Shown piece after piece: positions 57,938-64,000 of a stretch of 64,000 bases of DNA (positions within the stretch are counted from its first letter, which is position 1; every line of letters starts with the position of its first letter). Location: the NCBI RefSeq assembly GCF_029948125.1, contig NZ_JASAMB010000002.1:450479-514478 (forward strand), written 5' to 3'. The position numbers were made by a program, and so were the translations under genes. The notes beneath the pieces are model-generated. The model did no database searches and was not told where the DNA came from. It saw only the letters and a program-made list of their open reading frames with translations. The DNA is from Catellatospora sp. KI3 (GTDB lineage Bacteria; Actinomycetota; Actinomycetes; Mycobacteriales; Micromonosporaceae).

Positions 57938-57991
57938 GTTTCGGGGAAAGTGCACGAATCTTGGCGCCTTTTCGTGCAGTTTCCCCGAAAC
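57938..57991. repeat. TTTCCCCGAAA-type inverted repeat
   Basis: A 21-bp inverted repeat with one mismatch (57938-57958 with 57971-57991), 12-nt loop. Each arm contains TTTCSGGGAAA/TTTCCCCGAAA and GTGCACGAA, matching the sequence at 318-337 and 359-378 at the other end of the window. It follows the permease gene and may end its transcript. Confidence 0.7.
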
Positions 57992-58086
57992 TACACGAAA
58001 CCCAAGACGGGGAAAGGGTGGACAGGGGCGCTGAGCGGCGTGACCATCGAACGTAAGGACGTTTCGCGCCTCGGCGGGGGTGAGCC

Positions 58087-58353
58087 ATGGCCACCGATCC
58101 ACTGGACGAGATGAGAGCCGCTGTGCTGGGGCCGGCACAGGGCCTCGGCGAGGTCGTCAAGGACGCCCCGCGCCTGGTCCACCGGGTGCGGGCGCTGGAG
58201 GACGACCGGCGCGACCTGCTCGACGCGGTGTCCGCCCGTCCGCTGGACCACCGCAGCGAGGAGCAGCTCGCCCAGCGGCTCACCGCGTACCGGCAGCACA
58301 GCGCCGACGTGCTGTACCAGGCCTACGGGATAGATCTGGGCGGGGAGACCTAG
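58087..58353 (+). CDS. Small conserved-looking protein of unknown function
   Basis: An 88-residue soluble, helical, charged protein (Asp/Arg/Leu/Ala-rich) with no motif I recognise. ATG 58087 is preceded by GGGGGTGAGCC, a usable ribosome site, and codon use has the usual GC-rich third position. The stop codon shares the palindrome CTAG with the stop codon of the convergent nucleosidase-like gene, so the two coding regions overlap by 4 bp. Confidence 0.6.
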   Translation: MATDPLDEMRAAVLGPAQGLGEVVKDAPRLVHRVRALEDDRRDLLDAVSARPLDHRSEEQLAQRLTAYRQHSADVLYQAYGIDLGGET

Positions 58354-58934
58354 CGGGCCTGGGCGGTGCCGTGCTGGGCCAGCCAGGCGCCCAGGGCCTT
58401 GGAGCACTCGGACACGGCCGAGGTCCAGCTCAGCTCGGCCTGGCCGTCGGCGTCGTCGCTGACGTGCTTGACGATGCGGACCGGCACCCCGAACGCGGCC
58501 GCGGCCGACACCACCGCGTAGCCCTCCATGTCCACCAGCGCTGCGGTGCGGGACAGCTGCGCGCGCAGGCCCGGGTCGGCCACGAACACGTCGCCGGTGG
58601 CCAGCACGGGGCCCTGGTCGGACAGGTCGATGGGGGCGCCGAAGGTCTGGCCGGTCAGCGCCGCGATGGTGGCGGAGTCGAAGTCGTGCTGCACGACTCG
58701 GCTGATCAGGTGGATGCCGGAGAGCCCGGGGAGCAGGGCTCCGGCCGTACCCAGATTGATGATCTCTCGGGGCAGCGGGCCCGCCGCCAGCGCGCGCGTC
58801 ACCGCGGCGCTCGCGCACACCTTGCCCACGCCCGTCAGCAGCACCGGGAACGGCGAGCCGAGGTGCTCGGCCTCCTCCGGCAGGGCGACGGCGAGCAGGG
58901 GCTGATCAGGGCGGACGGTGCCGGTGAGGAGCAT
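58350..58934 (-). CDS. Nucleoside phosphorylase/MTA-SAH nucleosidase-like protein
   Basis: A 194-residue member of the PNP/UDP superfamily. LLTGVGKVCASAAVTRAL near residues 34-51, IINLGTAGALLPGL, VDMEGYAVVSAAAAFGVPVRIVKHVSDDAD with the catalytic-type Glu and Asp are typical of 5'-methylthioadenosine/SAH nucleosidases and futalosine hydrolase. It probably cleaves a purine nucleoside such as MTA; with ahcY elsewhere in the window, both would handle SAM by-products. ATG 58934 chosen; a TTG two codons upstream is less likely. Confidence 0.78.
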   Translation of the reverse strand: MLLTGTVRPDQPLLAVALPEEAEHLGSPFPVLLTGVGKVCASAAVTRALAAGPLPREIINLGTAGALLPGLSGIHLISRVVQHDFDSATIAALTGQTFGAPIDLSDQGPVLATGDVFVADPGLRAQLSRTAALVDMEGYAVVSAAAAFGVPVRIVKHVSDDADGQAELSWTSAVSECSKALGAWLAQHGTAQAR

Positions 58935-59066
58935 CCGCAAAGTGTAGAGGCGCGGCGGTTCCGCCGCGGTGCGGCCGGGTCAGACTGTGTCCAATCGCCG
59001 ACAGTGGCGATATCCGGCGCAGAAGCCGTGCCGAGACCCTAACCATGTCGGGTCCGGGCGGATATC

Positions 59067-59696
59067 GTGCCAGTCATGGCGTCGGGAGAGCCACACACCA
59101 CGTGGCATGACAAGGCGGGGAAGGGTTCGGGGCGATACGGGGTGGAGTCACTGACCGGGCACCTGCTCGTTGCCCTGCCCACACTGAACGACCCGAACTT
59201 CGAGCGTACGGTCGTCTTCGTGCTGGCCCACGAGGCCGACGGAGCGCTGGGGGTGGTGCTGAACCGCCCCACCGAGGCGCCGGTGGGCGACGTCCTGCCG
59301 GGCTGGGAACCGCTGCTGCGCGAGCCGGGCGTGCTCTTCGAGGGCGGCCCGGTCGGCACCGACTCGGCGATCTGCGTGGCCCGCGCCCGGGCCGGGGTGG
59401 CCGGCTTCCTCGGCTTCAGCCGGGTGATGGGCCAGATCGGCACGGTGGACCTGAGCCGCGACCCGGCCCGGGTCGGCCAGCGGCTGGAGTGCGTCCGCGT
59501 CTACCACGGGTACGCGGGCTGGTCCGCCGGCCAGCTGGAGCAGGAGATCGCCGAGGGCTCCTGGTTCGTGTTCGAGGCCCTGCCCAGCGACCCCTTCCGC
59601 ACCCAGCCCGAGGACCTCTGGCCCCTGGTCCTCCGCCGCCAGGGCGGCCTCACCTCGGCCCTGGCCAACTACCCCCCCAACCCCACCCTCAACTAA
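59067..59696 (+). CDS. YqgE/AlgH (UPF0301) family protein
   Basis: A 209-residue protein with the UPF0301 hallmarks: SLTGHLLVALPTLNDPNFERTVVFVLAHEADGALGVVLNRPTE (about 28-70 in parts), LFEGGPVG and GYAGWSAGQLEQEIAEGSWF. Function is unknown; AlgH was once linked to alginate control in Pseudomonas. GTG 59067 has GGGCGG at a suitable distance; ATG 59076 is an equally possible start 3 codons later. Confidence 0.9.
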   Translation: MPVMASGEPHTTWHDKAGKGSGRYGVESLTGHLLVALPTLNDPNFERTVVFVLAHEADGALGVVLNRPTEAPVGDVLPGWEPLLREPGVLFEGGPVGTDSAICVARARAGVAGFLGFSRVMGQIGTVDLSRDPARVGQRLECVRVYHGYAGWSAGQLEQEIAEGSWFVFEALPSDPFRTQPEDLWPLVLRRQGGLTSALANYPPNPTLN

Positions 59697-59699
59697 CCC

Positions 59700-59740
59700 C
59701 TGGCCCACCCACCCCACCCCACCCCACCCCGCCCCCGACC
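59700..59740. repeat. Low-complexity (ACCCC)n tract
   Basis: At least four copies of ACCCC run between the yqgE stop and the next palindrome; purine-free on this strand. Confidence 0.7.
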
Positions 59741-59746
59741 TGCCTC

Positions 59747-59807
59747 GTTGATCATGAACTTATGGTCGGGTTCGGCGGTGTGTCGTGCCCCTGGTGCCGT
59801 GATCAAC
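59747..59807. repeat. 61-bp element bounded by GTTGATCA/TGATCAAC
   Basis: Perfect 8-bp terminal inverted repeats (59747-59754 and 59800-59807). The ends recall short intergenic elements I have seen in Micromonosporaceae, from memory and unverified. Only one copy here. Confidence 0.35.
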
Positions 59808-59826
59808 ACGCGAGGGGATACCCGTT

Positions 59827-59855
59827 TTTGCAGGGGGGCCTGGGCCGTGTAATAT
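59827..59855 (+). promoter_or_regulatory. tRNA-Ala promoter
   Basis: TTTGCA (-35, 59827-59832), 17-nt spacer and TAATAT (-10, 59850-59855), giving a start about 45 nt before the tRNA. Confidence 0.65.
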
Positions 59856-59907
59856 TTCGCAGGTGCCCGGGCGACGGAAACGGCAAACGGGGACTTACCA
59901 GTAACAA

Positions 59908-59980
59908 GGGGCCGTGGCGCAGCTGGTAGCGCACCACACTGGCAGTGTGGGGGTCAGGGGTTCGAGTCCCCTCGGCTCCA
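59908..59980 (+). tRNA. tRNA-Ala (anticodon GGC)
   Basis: A 73-nt tRNA. Acceptor arm GGGGCCG (59908-59914) pairs with CGGCTCC (59973-59979, one G-U), discriminator A 59980; anticodon loop TGGCAGT on a 5-bp stem CACAC/GTGTG gives anticodon GGC, reading GCC/GCU; T arm GGGGTTCGAGTCCCC. CCA is not fully encoded (CCT follows). Confidence 0.95.
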
Positions 59981-59985
59981 CCTTG

Positions 59986-60017
59986 GAAACGCCCAGGTCA
60001 TGAGACCTGGGCGTTTC
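59986..60017 (+). terminator. Terminator after tRNA-Ala
   Basis: A perfect 14-bp stem (59986-59999 with 60004-60017), 4-nt loop, then GCTTTCC. Confidence 0.8.
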
Positions 60018-60052
60018 GCTTTCCCGGCGCCCAGGGGCGACGTGGGGGCGGC

Positions 60053-60388
60053 TCAGCCTGCCGGGGTGCCGCTGCCCGGCTCCTCGGGTTTGGGCGGCGC
60101 CTGCTCAGCGGAGCTGTCGCTGCCGAAGCGGCCCCGGATGTCGTGGCCCGCCTTGTTGAGGGTGTTGGAGACCGCGTCGGCGAGCAGGTGCCCGACGTCG
60201 CGGACATCGGACCGTACGGCCTCGTCGGTCACCGCGTTGCCCGCCGTCTTGAACAGGTCCTCCACCGCCGTGCCGAGCTTGTTCAGCGCGTCGGGCCACG
60301 CGTCCGGGCCGGACTGCTCGAAGTGCAGCTTGAGCTTCAGGCCCAGGCCCTGGAGGCGGTCACCGATCTCGTTCCACTCGTTCGCCAT
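60053..60388 (-). CDS. Small soluble protein of unknown function
   Basis: A 111-residue, mainly helical protein starting MANEWNEIGDRLQGLGLKLKLHFEQ, with a Pro/Glu/Gly-rich disordered C-terminus (about 92-111). It resembles short actinomycete proteins of unknown role; no catalytic or DNA-binding motif is visible. ATG 60388; divergent from the tyrosine phosphatase gene. Confidence 0.68.
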   Translation of the reverse strand: MANEWNEIGDRLQGLGLKLKLHFEQSGPDAWPDALNKLGTAVEDLFKTAGNAVTDEAVRSDVRDVGHLLADAVSNTLNKAGHDIRGRFGSDSSAEQAPPKPEEPGSGTPAG

Positions 60389-60473
60389 GGTTCCAGCATG
60401 CCCCGCCGGGGCCACTGCCAACCGCTCGCGCGGGGCAGGTGGGAGGGGCGGATGCGCCGTACAGTCGGGCGGT

Positions 60474-61202
60474 GTGAGCAGACATGTCCCGTTCCAGCGG
60501 GTGCACAACTTCCGTGACCTGGGCGGCTACCGTACCGCCGACGGCCGGACCGTGGCCTGGGGCCGGCTGTACCGGTCGGACTCCCTGAGCAAGCTCGACG
60601 ATGCCGACTGGGCCGCCTTCCTGGCCCTCGGCATCCGTACCGTGATCGACCTGCGCTACCCGTGGGAGATCGAACGCAACGGCCGGGTACGCGGGCACGA
60701 GAGCTTCACCTGGCACAACCTCAGCATCGAGCACCGGCCGTACCGGCAGGCGGAGCTGGGCCCGGAGGTCGACCCGGTGCCGTTCCTGGCCGCGAAGTAC
60801 GCGGAGGTGGCCGAGGACGGGGTGGCCGAGATGCGGGCCGCGCTGGAGCTGATCGCGGCGGGCGACGGGTCGCCCGTGGTGTTCCACTGCGCCTCCGGCA
60901 AGGACCGGACCGGGATCATCGCCGCGCTGGTGCTGGCGCTGCTCGACGTGCCGGAGGAGGTGATCGTGGCGGACTTCGCGCTGACGGAACTGGCCACCGA
61001 GCACCTGGTGGCCGACATCACGGCCCGGATGGGGCGGCCGCCGGTCTGGCCGGGGTACGGCCGGGCGCCGGAGGGGGTCATGCGGCTGTTCCTGGCCGAG
61101 CTGACCAGGGAGTACGGGTCGGTGCGCGGGTACGCGGAGCAGCGGCTGGGCGTGGACGAGGCGACGGTGCGCTCCCTGCGCGACCACCTGCTCGAACCCT
61201 GA
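60474..61202 (+). CDS. Tyrosine-protein phosphatase (PtpB-like)
   Basis: A 242-residue phosphatase of the Tyr_phosphatase3/PtpB type: N-terminal HNFRDLGGYRTADG, IDLRYPWEIERNG, and the P-loop HCASGKDRTG (about 140-149) with catalytic Cys and Arg; the Lys-Asp in the loop is typical of the PtpB/lipid-phosphatase group that can also act on phosphoinositides. No signal peptide. GTG 60474 puts RHVPFQRVHNFRDLGG at the start, as in the family. A 65-bp palindrome follows. Confidence 0.9.
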   Translation: MSRHVPFQRVHNFRDLGGYRTADGRTVAWGRLYRSDSLSKLDDADWAAFLALGIRTVIDLRYPWEIERNGRVRGHESFTWHNLSIEHRPYRQAELGPEVDPVPFLAAKYAEVAEDGVAEMRAALELIAAGDGSPVVFHCASGKDRTGIIAALVLALLDVPEEVIVADFALTELATEHLVADITARMGRPPVWPGYGRAPEGVMRLFLAELTREYGSVRGYAEQRLGVDEATVRSLRDHLLEP

Positions 61203-61268
61203 CCGGCTGCGATGAACCCGCCGGCCGGTGTGCGGAGCGGGAGTCGGGCGCCTGGCGCGCCCCCTAGT

Positions 61269-61333
61269 ATTGACGCTGGCCTATCCAGAAGACGGATTTC
61301 CGAGAATCGTCCTCTGGATAGGCCAGCGTCAAT
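61269..61333. repeat. 65-bp dispersed palindrome, copy 4
   Basis: Arms ATTGACGCTGGCCTATC, extended to a perfect 22-bp inverted repeat (61268-61289 with 61313-61334). It lies between the convergent phosphatase and lysS genes and is the most regular copy. Confidence 0.92.
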
Positions 61334-61373
61334 ATCAAGCGAGGCGGGGGGCGCCGTCAACGGCTGCGCCGGG

Positions 61374-63110
61374 TCACACCGTCAGCAGGTCGCGGACGCG
61401 GTCCGGGCCCACCGCCAGCAGCAGCGTGGGCAGGCGCGGGCCGGTGTCGCGGCCCACCAGCAGGTGGTAAAGCAGGGCGAAGAACTCCCGCTGCGCCACC
61501 TTCAGCTCCGGCGTCGGCTTGACGTCCGGCGCCAGCCCCAGCTGCACCTTCGGCACGCCGTACACCAGGGTGGTCAGCCCCTCCAGCGACCAGTGCTCGT
61601 CCAGCCCGGCCAGCAGCAGCCGCAGCGACTCCCGCTCGGTCTCGCCGAGCGCGGCCAGGCGCTCCCGGTCCGGCCCGGACAGCACCCGGGTGCGCTGGTC
61701 GGCGGGCACGTGCGTGGTGATCCAGCGCTGCGCCTTGTCCAGGCGCGGCCGGGTCTCCGCGAGGGAGGCGACCGGGTCGGCCGGGTCGAGGTCGCGCAGG
61801 ATGCGCAGGGTCTGCGCCTCGTCGCCGGTGGTGACGTCGACGATCGAGGCCAGGGTGCGGTAGGGCAGCGGGTGCGGCGTGACCGGCAGCAGGCCGGCGG
61901 CGGTGCCGACGGCACGGGTGTACGCGGCGGCGTCGGCCGGGGTGGCGGTGTCGTCGCCGACCTTGCGGCCGAGGGTGTCCCACTCGTCGTACAGGCGCTG
62001 GATCTCCTGGTCGAAGGCGATCTTGAACGACTGGTTGGGGCGGCGGCGCGCGTACAGCCAGCGCAGCAGCGGCGGCTCCATGATGTCCAGCGCGTCGGCC
62101 GGGGTCGGCACGCCGCCCCGCGAGCTGCTCATCTTGGCCATGCCGGAGATGCCGACGAAGGCGTACATCGGGCCGATCGGCTGCTCGCCGCCGAAGACCT
62201 CGCCCACGAGCTGCCCGCCGACCTGGAACGACGAGCCGGGGGAGGAGTGGTCCACGCCCGAGGGCTCGAAGACCACGCCCTCGTACGCCCAGCGCATCGG
62301 CCAGTCGACCTTCCACACCAGCTTGCCCCGGTTGTGCGTGGACAGCCGGATCTGCTCGGTGTGCCCGCACACGCAGGTGTAGTCGAGCTCGGTGGTCTCG
62401 TCGTCGTAGGCGACCACCGTGGTCAGGTCGCGGTCGCACACCGAGCAGTACGGCTTGTACGGGAAGTACCCCGCCGCCGTGTTGCCGTCGTCCTCACCGG
62501 CGGCGCCCGAACCCTCGGCGGCCTCCGCGGCGGCGGCCGCCTCCTCCTCGTCGAGCCTGCCCTGCTGGGCGCCCCCGGCGCGGTTCTTGGTGCGGTAGCG
62601 GTCCAGCACCGCGTCGATCCGGGCACGCTCGCGCATGGCCAGCAAGATCTGCTCGCGGTACTTGCCGGAGGTGTACTGCTCCGTCTGGCTGATCGGGCGG
62701 TACTCCACGCCCAGCTGCGCCAGCGACTCGATCATCGGCGCCTTGAAGTGCTCGGCCCAGTTCGCGTACGTGCTGCCGGCCGGGGCGGGCACCGAGGTCA
62801 GCGGCTTGCCGATGTGCTCGGCCCAGGACTCGTCGACGCCGGGGACGCTGAGCGGCACCTTGCGGAACCGGTCGTAGTCGTCCCAGGAGAGCACGTGCTC
62901 GCACTCGTACCCGCGGCGGCGGATCTCGTCGGCGACCAGGTGCGGGGTCATCACCTCGCGCAGGTTGCCCAGGTGGATCGGGCCCGACGGACTCAGGCCG
63001 GACGCGCAGACGATCGGTTTGCCCGGCGCGCGACGCTCCGCCTCGGCGATCACTTCATCCGCGAAGCGGGAGACCCAGTCGGCCTCGGGGCTTACAGCCA
63101 CGACCAGCAC
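61374..63110 (-). CDS. lysS: Class I lysyl-tRNA synthetase
   Basis: A 578-residue class I LysRS (archaeal/spirochete type, LysK). The HIGH-like SPSGPIHLGN lies at about 40-49, the KMSKS-like KMSSS at about 320, and a zinc-binding set CSVCDRD and CVCGH at about 220-250 are present. An acidic, low-complexity Ala/Glu/Gly insertion (about 180-212) lies before the zinc region. GTG 63110 lies immediately after GGAAAGGAC, too close for a good ribosome site; GTG 63101 (start VAVSPEADWVS) has better spacing and may be the true start. It charges tRNA-Lys. Confidence 0.9.
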   Translation of the reverse strand: MLVVAVSPEADWVSRFADEVIAEAERRAPGKPIVCASGLSPSGPIHLGNLREVMTPHLVADEIRRRGYECEHVLSWDDYDRFRKVPLSVPGVDESWAEHIGKPLTSVPAPAGSTYANWAEHFKAPMIESLAQLGVEYRPISQTEQYTSGKYREQILLAMRERARIDAVLDRYRTKNRAGGAQQGRLDEEEAAAAAEAAEGSGAAGEDDGNTAAGYFPYKPYCSVCDRDLTTVVAYDDETTELDYTCVCGHTEQIRLSTHNRGKLVWKVDWPMRWAYEGVVFEPSGVDHSSPGSSFQVGGQLVGEVFGGEQPIGPMYAFVGISGMAKMSSSRGGVPTPADALDIMEPPLLRWLYARRRPNQSFKIAFDQEIQRLYDEWDTLGRKVGDDTATPADAAAYTRAVGTAAGLLPVTPHPLPYRTLASIVDVTTGDEAQTLRILRDLDPADPVASLAETRPRLDKAQRWITTHVPADQRTRVLSGPDRERLAALGETERESLRLLLAGLDEHWSLEGLTTLVYGVPKVQLGLAPDVKPTPELKVAQREFFALLYHLLVGRDTGPRLPTLLLAVGPDRVRDLLTV

Positions 63111-63182
63111 GTCCTTTCCGGGAAAGAGGTGTTTCCGCCATTCTCCCGGATGCCGTGAACGGGTTTTACGCCCGCCCCGGTC

Positions 63183-63887
63183 TCAGCCCACCAGGGCGTG
63201 TGCCGGCAGCACCACCGAGGCGGCGATGCCGCGCTCGCCGGCCGGCTCCAGCTCGACCCGGATGTCGTGCCGCTGCGCCAGCCGCCCCACCACGCCGATG
63301 CCCATCTGCCGGACGGTGACCGCGCCGACCTGGGCCGACGGCTGGGCCAGCCGCTGGTTCAGCTCGCGCAGCCGCGCCGGGGGGATGCCGATGCCGCGAT
63401 CCTCGATCAGGATCACCGCCCGGTCGGTCACCCGCCGCACCTCAACCAGCACCTTCGTGTCCGGGGCGGAGAACGCGGCCGCGTTGTCGTACAGCTCCGC
63501 CAGCAGGTGCACCAGGTCGTTGACGACCGGGGCGGCCACCACCAGGCCTGGCTCGACCACGCCGAACTCGATCCGGCGGAAGTCCTCGACCTCCGAGCAG
63601 GCGCCCTGCAGCACGTCCTCCAGCGACACCGGCTCGCGCCGGATGCGCGCCGACTCGCCCCCGGCCAGCACCAGCAGGCTCTCGTCGTTGCGGCGCATGC
63701 GCAGGGCGAGGAAGTCCAGCTCGAAGAAGTTCTTCAGGCGCTCCGGATCCTGCTCCTGCTGGCCCATCCGGTCCAGGCAGCCGATGAGCCGGTCGACCAT
63801 GGCCTGCGAGCGCCGCGACAGGTGCAGCAGCATGTCGACCGTCTCGAGATGCGCTTCCTCGTTCGTGGGGTCGGTCGCGGCGGTCAT
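63183..63887 (-). CDS. Soluble histidine-kinase-like ATPase (conservon-type)
   Basis: A 234-residue protein with a helical N-terminus (about 5-85: LLHLSRRSQAMVDRLIGCLDRM) and a GHKL ATPase domain (about 95-230) with N-box LAELYDNAAAFSAPDT, G1 EDRGIGIP and a G2-like GIGVVGRLA. This equals the cytoplasmic kinase part of CvnA proteins from actinomycete conservons; no membrane helices or sensory domain are present. The HSRRSQ stretch lacks a clear phosphoacceptor His of standard type, though LSRRSQ/LHLS could serve. ATG 63887 is chosen since GGAG lies 9 nt upstream. Partner genes are not in view. Confidence 0.78.
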   Translation of the reverse strand: MTAATDPTNEEAHLETVDMLLHLSRRSQAMVDRLIGCLDRMGQQEQDPERLKNFFELDFLALRMRRNDESLLVLAGGESARIRREPVSLEDVLQGACSEVEDFRRIEFGVVEPGLVVAAPVVNDLVHLLAELYDNAAAFSAPDTKVLVEVRRVTDRAVILIEDRGIGIPPARLRELNQRLAQPSAQVGAVTVRQMGIGVVGRLAQRHDIRVELEPAGERGIAASVVLPAHALVG

Positions 63888-64000
63888 GGTGATCACTCCA
63901 GTGACGGTGACGGTTACCGGGGCGCTATCTGTACTGGCGCAGACTCAACCATGTCGAGGGCGGGTCGACAAGCCGCTCGGGGACCGGTCAGGCTGTATGC

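Noticed and set aside
59908-60017. tRNA-Ala as an integration site
   Set aside because: No repeat of the tRNA 3' end and no integrase in the window; a normal terminator follows.

Overview
The window is very GC-rich and gene-dense, with frequent GTG starts and strong third-position G/C bias. Gene content is that of a filamentous actinomycete: mtrA-mtrB-lpqB, an Rv3235-type protein beside secA, a SpoIIM-type membrane protein, DUF6912, iron boxes of the IdeR/DmdR type and ATGA-type overlaps. I infer a member of the Micromonosporaceae, but that is an inference from style and content rather than a proof. There is no phage, insertion sequence, plasmid gene or CRISPR array; this is core chromosome with a few accessory inserts.

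Layout. (1) 1-4612: the end of a saccharopine-dehydrogenase-like gene, a 4-aminobutyrate-type aminotransferase coupled to an aldehyde dehydrogenase, and a second divergent aldehyde dehydrogenase, together a likely lysine/polyamine/GABA degradation locus. (2) 4660-6837: a GT2-CDP-glycerol-phosphotransferase fusion for a wall polymer. (3) 7211-12175: manB, a Trm112 protein, a SIS isomerase-like protein, a CDF metal transporter and manA. (4) 12599-14050: ahcY behind a structured leader. (5) 14200-17620: the ferrous-iron system efeUOB under iron boxes. (6) 17701-24745: RDD and SpoIIM membrane proteins and the DUF58-MoxR-DUF4350-DUF4129 module. (7) 24905-36376: mtrA-mtrB-lpqB-comF-hpf, two GNAT genes, secA and the Rv3235-type gene. 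Blocks 3, 4 and 7 follow the order I recall for M. tuberculosis Rv3257c-Rv3235, with blocks 5 and 6 inserted. (8) 36472-38518: a small HTH protein, DUF6912 and a membrane protein.

(9) 38797-41320: pruA and a tryptophan 2,3-dioxygenase. (10) 41622-45647: a PadR regulator, then a BadF-type sugar kinase, a GH4 glycosidase and a ROK regulator. (11) 45756-53501: prfB, ftsE, ftsX, an M23 peptidase that probably works with FtsEX, smpB, two membrane-anchored CBM2-like proteins and the tmRNA. (12) 53562-57910: a two-component system divergent from an ABC exporter. (13) 58087-63887: small unknown genes, an MTA/SAH-nucleosidase-like protein, YqgE, tRNA-Ala(GGC), a tyrosine phosphatase, a class I lysyl-tRNA synthetase and a soluble histidine-kinase-like ATPase.

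The most interesting signals lie between genes. Four 65-bp palindromes of identical geometry (17-bp arms, 31-nt centre) sit at 12250, 37411, 46893 and 61269, with paired changes in the two arms. Ten-bp tandem direct repeats (TTSAGYTTGC) occur upstream of both the small HTH gene and the Rv3235-type gene. Clean inverted repeats mark the ROK, PadR and pruA promoters. A second dispersed sequence containing TTTCCCCGAAA occurs at both ends of the window. The least familiar protein architecture is an SRPBCC domain joined through one membrane helix to a CBM2-like domain, with a paralog lacking SRPBCC next to it.
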